Part shown: piece by piece, positions 24,373 through 33,721 of the stretch
How positions within the stretch are numbered: position 1 is the first letter of the stretch
Layout: the number at the start of each line of letters is the position of its first letter
Source of the DNA: Flavobacterium hungaricum
GTDB lineage: Bacteria > Bacteroidota > Bacteroidia > Flavobacteriales > Flavobacteriaceae
Direction of reading: 5' to 3'
DNA length: 64,000 nt
Assembly (NCBI RefSeq): GCF_015182285.1
Contig: NZ_PRDM01000006.1
Location: 1-64,000 of the forward strand
Notes under the pieces: model-generated
Database searches by the model: none
Seen by the model: only the letters and a program-made list of their open reading frames with translations
What the model was told of the DNA's origin: nothing
Program-made: the position numbers and the translations under genes

Positions 24373-25134
24373 TTACCCTTTCAAATATGCTTCTCTTACT
24401 TTTTTGAAGAGGTTCGAAGAATAAACAAACTTCACAATGTCTTTGTTATCAGTTCTAAAGATTTCTTCTTTGGTTCCCTGCCAAGCCTTTAAACCTTTTT
24501 TCAAGAAAACGATATTTTCTCCGATTTCCATAACCGAGTTCATATCGTGCGTATTGATAACCGTTGTGATATTGTATTCTTTGGTAATTTCCTGAATCAA
24601 ATTATCGATCAAAGTTGAGGTATTTGGGTCTAATCCTGAGTTAGGTTCGTCACAAAATAAATATTTTGGGTTGTTTACGATAGCGCGGGCAATTGCCACA
24701 CGTTTCTGCATTCCTCCCGAAATTTCTGATGGCAATTTTTTGTGCGCCTCGACAAGATTTACTCTTTCTAAAACAAAATCAACACGTTCTTTAATTTTTG
24801 CTTTATTATCACTAGTAAACATTCTTAGCGGAAACGCAACATTTTCTTCGACAGTCATCGAGTCAAATAACGCACTTCCCTGAAATACCATTCCGATTTC
24901 AGTTCGTAATTCCCTTTTTTCGTCTTTATCTAAGTCAGAATAAATTCTTCCGTCAAATTCGATTGTTCCAGAATCTGGAGTATGAATTCCTAACAGGGTT
25001 TTTAATAAAACCGTTTTTCCAGATCCACTCTGTCCGATAATCAAATTAGTTTTTCCAGTTTCAAAAACGGTCGAAACACCTTTTAAAACTTTACTGTCAC
25101 CAAATGATTTCTCTATGTTTTTTACTTCTATCAT
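24373..25134 (-). CDS. ABC transporter ATP-binding protein, MlaF-like
   Basis: A 253-residue ATPase. Walker A is GQSGSGKT (residues about 34-41). The signature is EISGGMQKRVAIARAI, with the M-Q-K-R form typical of MlaF/Ttg2A. Walker B is YLFCDEPNSGLDP, and the switch histidine lies in NTHDM. MlaF works with MlaE to move phospholipids between membranes through MCE proteins. Its start codon overlaps the permease stop by one base (TAATG on the minus strand), so the two are translationally coupled. No MCE-domain gene lies adjacent. Confidence 0.9.
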   Translation of the reverse strand: MIEVKNIEKSFGDSKVLKGVSTVFETGKTNLIIGQSGSGKTVLLKTLLGIHTPDSGTIEFDGRIYSDLDKDEKRELRTEIGMVFQGSALFDSMTVEENVAFPLRMFTSDNKAKIKERVDFVLERVNLVEAHKKLPSEISGGMQKRVAIARAIVNNPKYLFCDEPNSGLDPNTSTLIDNLIQEITKEYNITTVINTHDMNSVMEIGENIVFLKKGLKAWQGTKEEIFRTDNKDIVKFVYSSNLFKKVREAYLKG

Positions 25135-25880
25135 TATCCTAATAATAATTGAGTTAATATATAATTAAAAAGAATGATACAAACCGATGTCCATACAAAT
25201 GATACCGTACTTGCTTTACCTACTTCTAATGCACCGCCTTTCATGTAATATCCGTGAAAAGATGGGATTGTTGCTAACAACATAGCAAAAATTAAAGTTT
25301 TGATGAAAGCATAGGTAATATGGAAAGGTATAAATTCCATTTGAGCTCCCGCAATAAAGTCTTGACTAGTAGAAAATCCGCCATAAGCAGAAGCCATCCA
25401 TCCTCCAAAAATACCCAAAAACATACTAATGCAGATTACAAACGGATACATTAGCAAAGCAATAATTTTTGGAAAAACAAGATAGTTTAAAGAATTAACC
25501 CCCATTACTTCCAACGCGTCAATTTGTTCTGTAACACGCATTGTTCCGATACTTGAGGTAATGTAAGATCCCATTTTTCCTGCCATAATAACAGAAATGA
25601 AAGTAGGAGCAAACTCCAAGATAACCGATTGGCGTGTAGCAAATCCGATTAAATATTTAGGAATTAGGGGATTGGTTAAGTTTAAAGCAGTTTGAATGGC
25701 AACAACTCCTCCGATAAAGAAAGAGATAAAGCATACAATTCCAAGTGAATCAATAATAAGATCGTCAATTTCTTTTAAAATTAAGTTTTTCATTACAGGC
25801 CATTTGGTCTGTTTATTGAAAATTTCTTTAAGCATTAAAAAATATCTTCCTATTTGAGATAAATAACGAATTAGCATCAT
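25134..25880 (-). CDS. ABC transporter permease, MlaE-like
   Basis: A 248-residue inner-membrane protein with about five helices. It has the MlaE family core: FIGGVVAIQTALNL, then LEFAPTFISVIMAGKMGSYITSSIGTMRVTEQIDALEVMGVN, the hallmark G-x-x-G-S-x-x-x-(A/S)-E-x-G-x-M-x-V-x-E-Q-I-D-A-L region in slightly altered form. It is the partner of the ATPase that follows. It is expected in phospholipid trafficking for outer-membrane asymmetry. Confidence 0.9.
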   Translation of the reverse strand: MMLIRYLSQIGRYFLMLKEIFNKQTKWPVMKNLILKEIDDLIIDSLGIVCFISFFIGGVVAIQTALNLTNPLIPKYLIGFATRQSVILEFAPTFISVIMAGKMGSYITSSIGTMRVTEQIDALEVMGVNSLNYLVFPKIIALLMYPFVICISMFLGIFGGWMASAYGGFSTSQDFIAGAQMEFIPFHITYAFIKTLIFAMLLATIPSFHGYYMKGGALEVGKASTVSFVWTSVCIILFNYILTQLLLG

Positions 25881-25959
25881 AAGTTTTAAATATTGGCTAA
25901 GTTAAAAAGAAGTTACGAGTTTTGGGGTATGAGTTGCTATTTTTCGGCAGTTTGTCGAA

Positions 25960-26808
25960 TTATATTAACTTTTGTTTCATTTTTTGCAAACGGTACTTTC
26001 TAATAAATTTAGCTTGTTCGGTGGTAACTAATAAAGGTGTTTTGGCTTTTTTGGCTTTCCAAAAGCCTCTGATATAATCTAAAAAAAGAAATGGTTTTTT
26101 CTTCATCATGGCTAGTTTTGCAGAAGCAATTGCCGTAATCCAAAAACCATAACCTAAAGTGTAAAAAGCTTCGCCTTGTTTGTAACGAGCTGTTTTGTTG
26201 TAATTTGCGCCCGTTGGTTTGAGGTGTTTTACATGTAAGGATTCATCGGTTACGATTTTCCAATTATAATATTTACATAATAATTCGTCAACTGTATCCC
26301 AGCCCATAGCTGGTCGTAAACCACCAATTTGTTGAAACGTTTCTTTGCGATATGTTTTCAAGGCACCGCGAATATGGTCTTTATCGGTTAAATTTTCCAA
26401 AACCCATTCGCCGTTTTTATCGATGTAACAAAATCCGCCGGCCATTCCAACTCTTGCATCAGCTTCGAAATGTTTGATTATCGTTTCGAAATAATTGGGA
26501 GGAAAGATTAAATCGCCGTCAATTTTGACAATGATATCGTAATTGGAATCTAAAGTTTCAAAACCTTTTTGAAATGCCTGAATTACTTTACTCCCGGGCA
26601 TATGAATCGCATCTGAAGTTTTATTGACCACAGAAATATAAGGATTCTCTTTTGCAAAACTCAATACGACTTCCTCTGTTTTATCAGTTGAATTATCATT
26701 CACAACCACAATTTTTGCAGGTAAGACAGTCTGAGAAACCAAAGATTGTAAAGTCAGGCCAATTAAATCCTGCTCGTTGTGCGCGGGAATGACGATGTAA
26801 TATTTCAT
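25960..26808 (-). CDS. Glycosyltransferase family 2
   Basis: A 282-residue GT-A type transferase. The N-terminus YYIVIPAHNEQDLIGLTLQSLVSQT is the classic family-2 opening. A DxD-type metal/nucleotide-sugar site appears as KIDGDLIFPP (about residue 97). WDTVDEL (about residue 176) is a candidate catalytic ED-like region. No membrane helix is evident. It probably adds a sugar to a cell-surface glycan or lipid, with the acceptor unknown. A methyltransferase gene lies about 130 bp upstream in the same direction. Confidence 0.88.
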   Translation of the reverse strand: MKYYIVIPAHNEQDLIGLTLQSLVSQTVLPAKIVVVNDNSTDKTEEVVLSFAKENPYISVVNKTSDAIHMPGSKVIQAFQKGFETLDSNYDIIVKIDGDLIFPPNYFETIIKHFEADARVGMAGGFCYIDKNGEWVLENLTDKDHIRGALKTYRKETFQQIGGLRPAMGWDTVDELLCKYYNWKIVTDESLHVKHLKPTGANYNKTARYKQGEAFYTLGYGFWITAIASAKLAMMKKKPFLFLDYIRGFWKAKKAKTPLLVTTEQAKFIRKYRLQKMKQKLI

Positions 26809-26814
26809 TTTTAA

Positions 26815-26935
26815 ATTCCAATTTTTTTAAATTCCAAATTCCAATTCTTGAGAATAAATCCCAACTTTTTTAAATTCCAAATTCCAATTAAATATGCTTC
26901 AATTGGAATTTGGAATTTTATTTTTTGGAATTTGC
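26815..26935. repeat. Inverted repeat array of AATTCCAA words
   Basis: AAATTCCAATTTTTTT and AAATTCCAAATTCCAA units on the left are mirrored by CAATTGGAATTTGGAATTTT and TTTGGAATTTG on the right. The centre is about 26900. It separates the glycosyltransferase and methyltransferase genes. Confidence 0.65.
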
Positions 26936-26937
26936 CT

Positions 26938-27465
26938 TTAGGCTTTTATTTTTTCCGCGACTACGATATAATATCGAGGCGTGAAATATCTTAATAAGGG
27001 TCTTAATCCAAACTTTTTTACCGGATGTGTAAATTGCAGGCGGTCTGTTATTTTCCAGCCTGTTTTTTCTAAAAGCCAGTCTAACTGCCAGTCTTCAAAT
27101 TCATGGTAATGTCTGTCCCACATATCTGTTTTAGAACGATATGCCGGAGAAAACCATAAACGCAACGGAATTGAAATTAACAATTTATCGCATTTTACGT
27201 TTTGTAAAATGGTGTATGGATTTAGCAGATGTTCGAAAATTTCAAATGCTGTAAAAACGGTATATTGTTCTGTTTGTAAAGCCGTTTGATCGTTATCTAA
27301 ATCTTCGCCTTTTGTGTTTTTTACTGTATAACCATTCTCTTCCATTATTTTAGAAAACGGATTGGGTACGCCAAAATCAAAAATGGTTTCTGATGTGCTT
27401 ACGTGCTTTTGTAAAAACTCTAAGGTAAGTTTGAATCTTTTATTCGGAAACGTTTTTTCGTACAT
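26938..27465 (-). CDS. Class I SAM-dependent methyltransferase-like protein
   Basis: A 175-residue protein. ETIFDFGVPNPFSKIMEENG takes the place of the glycine-rich SAM loop (D-F-G, partly degenerate). FTAFEIFEHLLNPYTIL is the acidic motif and helix of Methyltransf_11/23-type proteins, and KCDKLLISIPLR follows as the next strand. It is short for the family and the first motif lacks the usual GxGxG, so SAM binding might be modified. It is probably functionally linked to the glycosyltransferase downstream. Confidence 0.7.
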   Translation of the reverse strand: MYEKTFPNKRFKLTLEFLQKHVSTSETIFDFGVPNPFSKIMEENGYTVKNTKGEDLDNDQTALQTEQYTVFTAFEIFEHLLNPYTILQNVKCDKLLISIPLRLWFSPAYRSKTDMWDRHYHEFEDWQLDWLLEKTGWKITDRLQFTHPVKKFGLRPLLRYFTPRYYIVVAEKIKA

Positions 27466-27691
27466 AGTTATTGCGAGGAACGGAACAGCTCTCGTTCTTG
27501 ATTTTAATTAGGTCGCAAATATACTAAAAAAGTATTCAGTGTTAAGTTTTTAGTGAACGGTGTAGTCATTTAGATTAGAGTAACAGTGTTCAGATTTTAG
27601 TTATTGTAATTAGTTAGTCCTTTTTAAACGGAAATTAAATTCTGCGTAAAATGGAACTGCATACTAAAAGCTGAACACTGATTACTATAAA

Positions 27692-28750
27692 TTAATATCT
27701 GTAAACAAAGGCATTGACATTCATTCCGGCTCCAACTGAAGCAAAAATGACAACGTCGCCTTTATTAATTTCGTGATTTTCTATTTCTCCTTTTAGAATT
27801 AAATCAAAAAGTGTTGGTACAGTTGCTACACTGCTGTTTCCTAAATCGTGAATGCTCATTGGCATAATGTCTTTAGGAGGGGTTTTGTCGTAAAGTTTGT
27901 AAAAACGCTCGATGATGGCTTCGTCCATTTTCTCATTGGCTTGGTGAATCAGGATTTTCTTTACTTCCTCGATTCCGATACCGCTTTTATCTAGACAGCT
28001 TTTCATTGCATTTGGAACCTGACTTAAAGCAAATTCGTAAATTTTACGACCGTACATTTTAATGTACTTAATATCTGGGTCTAATTCTGGGTTGTATGAT
28101 TTTCCGAAGTAAAGAAAATTAGCTTCGTCATTGGCAAAAGTGGCACTTTCGTAAGACAGTAAACCAGCTTCATCTGTTGAAAGTTCCAATACAGAAGCTC
28201 CCGCACCATCTGAATAAATCATTGAATCGCGGTCGTGGTCGTCAACCACTCTTGATAATGTTTCGGCACCAATAACCAAAACGCGCTTAGCCATTCCAGA
28301 TTTAATGAAGGCATTAGCCTGCAAAACTCCTTCGATCCAGCCTGGACAGCCAAAAAGAATATCGTAAGCTACACATTTTGGATTTTTTACACCCAATTTG
28401 TTTTTTACTCTAGTGGCTAAACTTGGAAGAATATCCGTTTGATTTGTTCCTATTTTTACATCACCAAAATTATGAGCAAAAATAATATAGTCTAAAGATT
28501 CTTTGTCAATAGCGGCATTTTCAATTGCTTTTTCGGCAGCAAAAAATGCTAAATCCGAAGCATTATATTGATCTTCGGCATAACGGCGGTTTTCGATACC
28601 AGTTATTCCTTTGAATTTTTTAATTACCACTTCATTCGGATAACCAAAAGGTGTTCCGTCTTCATTTAAAAAAACATGGTCGCCAAAGTCAGTATTACTG
28701 ACTGATTTAGTAGGTATATAACTTCCTGTACCGATTATTTTAATTTTCAT
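27692..28750 (-). CDS. 3-oxoacyl-ACP synthase III family protein (KAS III/FabH-like)
   Basis: A 352-residue thiolase-fold condensing enzyme. The catalytic triad is visible: Cys135 in FGCPGW, His in LIHQANEK (near 285) and Asn in DLGNSSVATVP (near 320). The frame is open to 28828, but the ATG at 28750 gives the normal opening KIKIIGTGSYIPTKSV. The family starts fatty-acid chains from acetyl-CoA/malonyl-ACP. Divergent members make other acyl products. The standalone gene, not in a fab cluster, could be the genome's extra copy with another substrate. Confidence 0.88.
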   Translation of the reverse strand: MKIKIIGTGSYIPTKSVSNTDFGDHVFLNEDGTPFGYPNEVVIKKFKGITGIENRRYAEDQYNASDLAFFAAEKAIENAAIDKESLDYIIFAHNFGDVKIGTNQTDILPSLATRVKNKLGVKNPKCVAYDILFGCPGWIEGVLQANAFIKSGMAKRVLVIGAETLSRVVDDHDRDSMIYSDGAGASVLELSTDEAGLLSYESATFANDEANFLYFGKSYNPELDPDIKYIKMYGRKIYEFALSQVPNAMKSCLDKSGIGIEEVKKILIHQANEKMDEAIIERFYKLYDKTPPKDIMPMSIHDLGNSSVATVPTLFDLILKGEIENHEINKGDVVIFASVGAGMNVNAFVYRY

Positions 28751-29031
28751 TTTTTCCCGTTTATCCGATAAATTTATTGCTAAAGTATAAATAATATTAT
28801 GATAACTATCATAAAAAATACTATGCATGCATATAATTATGAAATAACTATTATTTAGTATATATATTGTTTATTTTTTAATGATTTTTTAATTTTTCCG
28901 AGATTTCAAACGATTGAAGAAAAGTAAAATATTTTAAAAAAGTTTCAATTTTCATGTTTTAAGCTGCCTCACAGAACTTAAAATGGGAGTCTTGAAATCT
29001 GAAATTAATTTTAAACCTGTCTTGTTTTTCT
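28751..29031. other. Intergenic region upstream of KAS III gene
   Basis: Very AT-rich from 28780 to 28960 (promoter side of the KAS III gene). No coding sequence is supported. It continues into the REP-like element at 29032. Confidence 0.4.
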
Positions 29032-29148
29032 TGCGTGAGGGATAGGAGCAAACTGCCCAAGCAGTGCGGATAGCCCGACAGCATCCCGATAAGAGGGCGT
29101 ATATACACAAAGTATTTTTTGCCCTCTTATCGGGATGGTGGCACGCCC
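29032..29148 (-). repeat. REP-like dispersed element, copy 2 (reverse orientation)
   Basis: Read on the minus strand it begins GGGCGTG and ends CTATCCCTCACGCA. The central stem CATCCCGATAAGAGGGC / GCCCTCTTATCGGGATG is a perfect 17 bp around an AT-rich loop. Its tail has ATCCGCACTGCTTGGGCAG in place of the usual CGCTGCTTCGGCAG. Same family as 16023-16147 and 33176-33290. Confidence 0.8.
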
Positions 29149-29183
29149 AGATGACTTTAGATTAGAAAAGTTTCATGTTTCAA

Positions 29184-29238
29184 GTTTCATGTTTCAAGTT
29201 TCAGGTTATGCAAAAACCTGAAACTTGAAACATGAAAC
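29184..29238. repeat. Perfect 24-bp inverted repeat of GTTTCA words
   Basis: 29184-29207 and 29215-29238 are exact reverse complements (GTTTCATGTTTCAAG... against ...CTTGAAACATGAAAC), separated by a 7-base loop. The left arm continues further with the same GTTTCA(A/T) word. Confidence 0.85.
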
Positions 29239-29247
29239 AAAAAAACA

Positions 29248-29272
29248 AACCCGACAGATTTCCTGTCGGGTT
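29248..29272 (-). terminator. gcvP terminator
   Basis: AACCCGACAG / CTGTCGGGTT form a 10-bp GC-rich stem with a five-base loop, 28 bp beyond the gcvP stop codon. Confidence 0.85.
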
Positions 29273-29299
29273 CTAAAATATTTAAAGAAAAACTAATTC

Positions 29300-32149
29300 T
29301 TAGTTTTCCATGTAAGCTTCGATAGGAGCACAGCTGCAAACTAAATTTCTGTCACCGTAAGCATCATCTACACGACGAACTGATGGCCAGAATTTATTTT
29401 CGGCAATGTAATCTAATGGGTAAGCTGCTTTTTCTCTTGTGTAAGGGAAATCCCAAGCGTCTGTAGTTAACATTGCTAATGTGTGCGGTGCGTTTTTCAA
29501 TACGTTGTTTTTATCATCGGCTGTTGCAGCTTCGATCTCTTTTCTGATTGAAATAAGGGCATCACAAAAACGATCTAATTCTGCTAAATCTTCAGATTCA
29601 GTAGGCTCGATCATTAAAGTTCCTGCTACAGGGAAAGAAACCGTAGGAGCGTGGAAACCGTAATCCATCAAACGTTTTGCGATATCACCAACTTCAATTC
29701 CGTTTTCTTTAAATGCGCGACAATCTAAAATCATTTCGTGAGCTGCTCTGCCGCATTCTCCTGTGTAAAGAATTGGGTAGTGACCTTCAAAACGTGCTTT
29801 CATGTAGTTGGCATTTAAAATCGCGTGTTCTGTAGCGCTTTTTAATCCTTCAGCACCCATCATTGTGATGTAACCGTAAGAAATCAAACATACCAAAGCA
29901 GATCCGTAAGGTGCAGATGAAATAGCTGTAATGGCTTGTTCACCGCCAACGTTTAAAATTGGGTTTGTTGGTAAAAACGGAACCAGTTTTTCGTTCACGC
30001 AAATTGGTCCAACTCCAGGTCCGCCGCCACCATGAGGAATAGCGAATGTTTTGTGTAAGTTTAAGTGACAAACGTCAGCGCCAATTGTTGCAGGATTTGT
30101 TAATCCAACTTGTGCGTTCATGTTGGCACCATCCATATATACTAATCCGCCGTTTTCGTGGATTAATTTAGTAATTTCAATAATTGAAGATTCGAAAACT
30201 CCGTGAGTAGAAGGATACGTTACCATTAAACAAGATAAATCATCTTTATGTTCAATTGCTTTTTCTCTTAAATCTTCTACGTCAATGTTTCCTTCTGGAG
30301 TCGTTTTAGTAACAATGATTTTCATTCCAGCCATCGCTGCAGAAGCAGGATTGGTTCCGTGAGCAGATGAAGGAATTAAACATACATTACGGTGGCCTTC
30401 GTTTCTTGATAAGTGGTAAGCACGAATAGCCATTAAACCAGCATATTCTCCCTGAGCTCCAGAGTTTGGCTGTAAAGTTGTTCCCGCAAATCCGGTAATA
30501 ACGTTTAATTGCTGCTCTAATTTTTTAAGCATCGTGATATAACCTTCTGCTTGCTCTACTGGTGCAAATGGGTGAATGCTGTTCCAGTTTGGCATTGAAA
30601 GAGGCAGCATTTCAGAAGCTGCGTTTAGTTTCATCGTACAAGAACCTAATGAAATCATTGAGTGATTCAATGATAAATCTTTACGCTCTAATTTTTTGAT
30701 GTAACGCATTAACTGACTTTCTGAATGATGATTATTGAAAACATCATGCGTTAAGAAAGAAGATGTTCTCTCTAATGAAGCCGGTAATTGACTTGCTGCA
30801 GTTAATTCAGAAACGGTAATAGTTTCTTTTCCAACAGCCTCAGCAAAAATCGCAATAATTTGGTTGATGTCGGCAATTGAAGTCGTTTCGTTGAATGAAA
30901 TCGAAATCGTGTCAGCATCAGGATAGAAGAAGTTTACTTCGTTTTTCTCTGCAGCAGCTTTTACTTTTTGAGCGTCTGCTTTTACCAAAATAGTATCAAA
31001 GTAAGCCGTGTTGGTTTGGTAAACGCCTAATTTATTTAAAGCTTCGGCAGCAGTAACTGCAGATGCATGAACTTTGTTTGCAATATATTTTAAACCTTTT
31101 GGTCCGTGGTAAACCGCGTACATTCCGGCCATAACTGCTAATAAAACCTGAGCAGTACAAATATTTGAAGTTGCTTTTTCACGTTTAATGTGCTGCTCAC
31201 GAGTTCCTAATGCCATACGTAAAGCGCGGTTTCCGTTTACATCAATAGAAACTCCGATGATACGACCCGGCATAGAGCGTTTGTATTCGTCTTTAGTTGC
31301 AAAAAAAGCAGCGTGAGGACCTCCGTAACCCATTGGTACACCAAAACGCTGTGTAGTTCCAACCACTACAGCAGCTCCCATTTCTCCTGGAGAAGTTAAC
31401 GCAGCCAATGATAAAATATCAGCAGCAAAGGCAACTTTAATTTCGTTTTCTTTTGCTTTAGCAACAAAAGCGCTATAATCGTTTACCTGACCGTATTTTC
31501 CTGGATATTGTAAAATGGCTCCGAAGAACTCATTTGAAAAATCAAAGTTTTCGTGGTTTCCAACAACCAATTCAATTCCGATTGGAGTCGAACGTGTTTG
31601 CAGTACAGATAAAGTCTGTGGTAAAATTTCTTCAGAAACGAAGAATTTGTGTGTATTGTTTTTCTTTTGATCGCGGGTACGAACGTCAAATAATAACGCC
31701 ATCGCCTCAGCTGCAGCCGTTCCTTCGTCAAGTAAAGAAGCGTTTGCGATTTCCATTCCCGTTAATTCGATAACTGTAGTCTGGAAATTTAAAATTGCTT
31801 CAAGACGACCTTGAGCAATTTCTGCCTGATAAGGCGTGTAAGCCGTGTACCATCCTGGGTTTTCGAAGATGTTTCTTTGAATCGGAGCCGGAACAATAGT
31901 TGGGTGATACCCCAAACCGATATACGATTTGAATACTTTATTTTTCTTTCCTAATTCCTGAATATGATTTGCGAATTCGTATTCTGTCATCGCAGGATCT
32001 AAGTTCAAAGGTGCTTTTAGACGAATATCATCTGGAAGGGTTTCATAAACAAGTTGTTCAATAGAGTCAACTCCAATAGTCTTCAACATGTACGGAAGAT
32101 CGGTTTCTCTTGGGCCAATGTGTCTTAAAGCAAAAGCATCTGTTCTCAT
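29300..32149 (-). CDS. gcvP: Glycine dehydrogenase (decarboxylating), P protein
   Basis: A 949-residue PLP enzyme of the glycine cleavage system. It decarboxylates glycine and passes the aminomethyl group to lipoyl-H protein. Both halves of the fused P protein are present: the N-terminal half begins RHIGPRETDLPYML and contains GYGGPHAAFF, and the C-terminal half carries SCTMKLNA and the PLP lysine in HLNLHKTFAIPHGGGGPG (near residue 700). Full family length. The partners gcvT and gcvH are not in the window. No glycine riboswitch is seen in the 198-bp upstream region. The minus-strand -7-like TAATTTTG at 32244-32251 could be its promoter. Confidence 0.97.
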   Translation of the reverse strand: MRTDAFALRHIGPRETDLPYMLKTIGVDSIEQLVYETLPDDIRLKAPLNLDPAMTEYEFANHIQELGKKNKVFKSYIGLGYHPTIVPAPIQRNIFENPGWYTAYTPYQAEIAQGRLEAILNFQTTVIELTGMEIANASLLDEGTAAAEAMALLFDVRTRDQKKNNTHKFFVSEEILPQTLSVLQTRSTPIGIELVVGNHENFDFSNEFFGAILQYPGKYGQVNDYSAFVAKAKENEIKVAFAADILSLAALTSPGEMGAAVVVGTTQRFGVPMGYGGPHAAFFATKDEYKRSMPGRIIGVSIDVNGNRALRMALGTREQHIKREKATSNICTAQVLLAVMAGMYAVYHGPKGLKYIANKVHASAVTAAEALNKLGVYQTNTAYFDTILVKADAQKVKAAAEKNEVNFFYPDADTISISFNETTSIADINQIIAIFAEAVGKETITVSELTAASQLPASLERTSSFLTHDVFNNHHSESQLMRYIKKLERKDLSLNHSMISLGSCTMKLNAASEMLPLSMPNWNSIHPFAPVEQAEGYITMLKKLEQQLNVITGFAGTTLQPNSGAQGEYAGLMAIRAYHLSRNEGHRNVCLIPSSAHGTNPASAAMAGMKIIVTKTTPEGNIDVEDLREKAIEHKDDLSCLMVTYPSTHGVFESSIIEITKLIHENGGLVYMDGANMNAQVGLTNPATIGADVCHLNLHKTFAIPHGGGGPGVGPICVNEKLVPFLPTNPILNVGGEQAITAISSAPYGSALVCLISYGYITMMGAEGLKSATEHAILNANYMKARFEGHYPILYTGECGRAAHEMILDCRAFKENGIEVGDIAKRLMDYGFHAPTVSFPVAGTLMIEPTESEDLAELDRFCDALISIRKEIEAATADDKNNVLKNAPHTLAMLTTDAWDFPYTREKAAYPLDYIAENKFWPSVRRVDDAYGDRNLVCSCAPIEAYMEN

Positions 32150-32347
32150 TTGTAGCTATCTAATTTTTTAAGGTCAATGCCATCAGCCTCAGTTTTATGG
32201 GGCAAATAACATTTGAAAGTAAATGTGTTGTTTTTTTGTGGCGCAAAATTAAGTATTATTAATAATTTAATAGGTATTTTTAACTTCAATTTTTATCAAA
32301 TTTCTAACTAAAGAGTTGATTTGTTACTAATTGATTAGATTTGAGCT

Positions 32348-33160
32348 ATGAAACTTCTAAAACAACTATTAGATTTTTATTTAAACAGCAGTATTCACGT
32401 GGCTTTGTCATGTTATGCTCTGGTTCATATAACTTTCCATGTGTTTCATATTCAGTATGATGAAGCCATGACTTTATTTGTTTTTTTTGGAACTATTGTA
32501 GGGTATAACTTTGTAAAATACGATGCGCTCGTTCGACTAAAGAAAAAACCAATCGGAATACAGTTAAAAATCATTGCCTTTTTAAGTTTTATTTCGCTGC
32601 TTTTGGTCGGCTATTATTTTTTTCAATTAAAACGGATTACACAAATTGTCTCTTTCGGAATTTTTGCCATAACAGCACTTTATACTTTACCCTTTTTTCC
32701 GAACAGAAGAAATGCCAGAAACTGGGCAGGCGTAAAAATTTATATTGTGGCCATTTGCTGGGTTGGAGCCACTTTGGTTTTGCCTTTAATAAATGCTGAA
32801 ATTCCGTTTTCTATAGATTTCTTTATCAAATGCATACAGCGTTTTGTATTGGTTTTTGTATTGATTTTAGTTTTCGAAATTTTAGATCTTGCCAATGACG
32901 ATCCGCATTTGCAAACCGTTCCGCAGACAATCGGAGTCAAAAAAACCAAACTTTTAGGCTTTTTATTATTGATTCCGTTTTGGTTTTTAGAGATTTTTAT
33001 TTCGTCTTTTAATTATCACGATGCCATTATAAATTTGATAATGGTTGTAATGTTAATGTTGTTTATCTTTTTTGCCAATCCAAACCGTTCCAAATATTAT
33101 ACTTCTTTTTGGGTCGAAAGCGTTCCGATTTTCTGGTGGCTAATGATTGTTTATCTGTAG
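32348..33160 (+). CDS. UbiA-like prenyltransferase family membrane protein
   Basis: A 270-residue protein with about eight membrane helices. The loop after helix 2 (GTIVGYNFVKYDAL) and the later EILDLANDDPHLQTVPQTIGVKKTK occupy the places of the two aspartate-rich prenyl-diphosphate motifs of UbiA enzymes. The second fits well (D-x-x-x-D-D) and the first is degenerate. It therefore could be an active prenyltransferase on an aromatic or lipid acceptor, or a non-catalytic relative. It is divergent from gcvP. A REP-like element follows its stop. Confidence 0.65.
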   Translation: MKLLKQLLDFYLNSSIHVALSCYALVHITFHVFHIQYDEAMTLFVFFGTIVGYNFVKYDALVRLKKKPIGIQLKIIAFLSFISLLLVGYYFFQLKRITQIVSFGIFAITALYTLPFFPNRRNARNWAGVKIYIVAICWVGATLVLPLINAEIPFSIDFFIKCIQRFVLVFVLILVFEILDLANDDPHLQTVPQTIGVKKTKLLGFLLLIPFWFLEIFISSFNYHDAIINLIMVVMLMLFIFFANPNRSKYYTSFWVESVPIFWWLMIVYL

Positions 33161-33175
33161 CAATAAATTTATTTT

Positions 33176-33290
33176 GGGCGTGACCCCGTTTCGGTAAACG
33201 GGCAAAATACTTTGCGCTTATTCGCCCGCTTACCAAAACGGGGTCGGGCTATCCGCGCTGCTTCGGCAGCCAGCTCCTATCCCTCACGCA
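33176..33290 (+). repeat. REP-like dispersed element, copy 3
   Basis: GGGCGTGACCCC start and CTATCCCTCACGCA end as in the other copies. The central 21-bp stem ACCCCGTTTCGGTAAACGGGC / GCCCGCTTACCAAAACGGGG has two mismatches. The loop AAAATACTTTG is also found in copy 2, and the tail is GGCTATCCGCGCTGCTTCGG. Confidence 0.8.
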
Positions 33291-33721
33291 GACGTAAAAC
33301 GAGAAAAATCATTTTCAAACAGACAAAAAACAAAGAGCTCGAACGGAGTTAACTATTTATTGAAATCCAATGTGTGATTGAATAGAGCCTTTAAAGGTAG
33401 ATAGATACGATTCTAAAAATGTACCGCTCCGCTGGAGCTCAAGCCTGCAATGGTATTTTTTTATAAATATTTAATTCCTCCGGAGCTTTGTTACTTTATT
33501 AACGCAGATTTCTAATCTAATCTGTGCTGGCAATTTCACTATCTGGTGTCATTTTAAATCTCACTTCATGTCAAAGAATAGCCATTCTATGACATTTTTC
33601 CTCTAATCTCTACAAATCTGATATAGTTTTGATACAGCTAAAAGAAAGTTATTGGGTTTTTAATTCCAGATTTTCAGTTAGTTAAAGTTTTCCAAAAACA
33701 TTAAAAATACCCATCAAACAA
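33291..33721. other. Intergenic region with further short repeats
   Basis: No gene is supported. Between about 33430 and 33495 are GC-richer repeat-like words (CCGCTCCGCTGGAGCTC, ATTCCTCCGGAGC) that look like yet another dispersed flavobacterial repeat. TGTCAAAGAATAGCCATTCTATGACA (33569 onward) contains a palindrome-like AGAATAGCCATTCT. The end of this region runs into the leader RNA at 33722. Confidence 0.4.

Noticed and set aside
32150..32347. Glycine riboswitch in front of gcvP
   Set aside because: The 198-bp upstream region lacks the conserved tandem aptamer elements (no GGA-GAG/CGG-type cores) and is mostly AT-rich.
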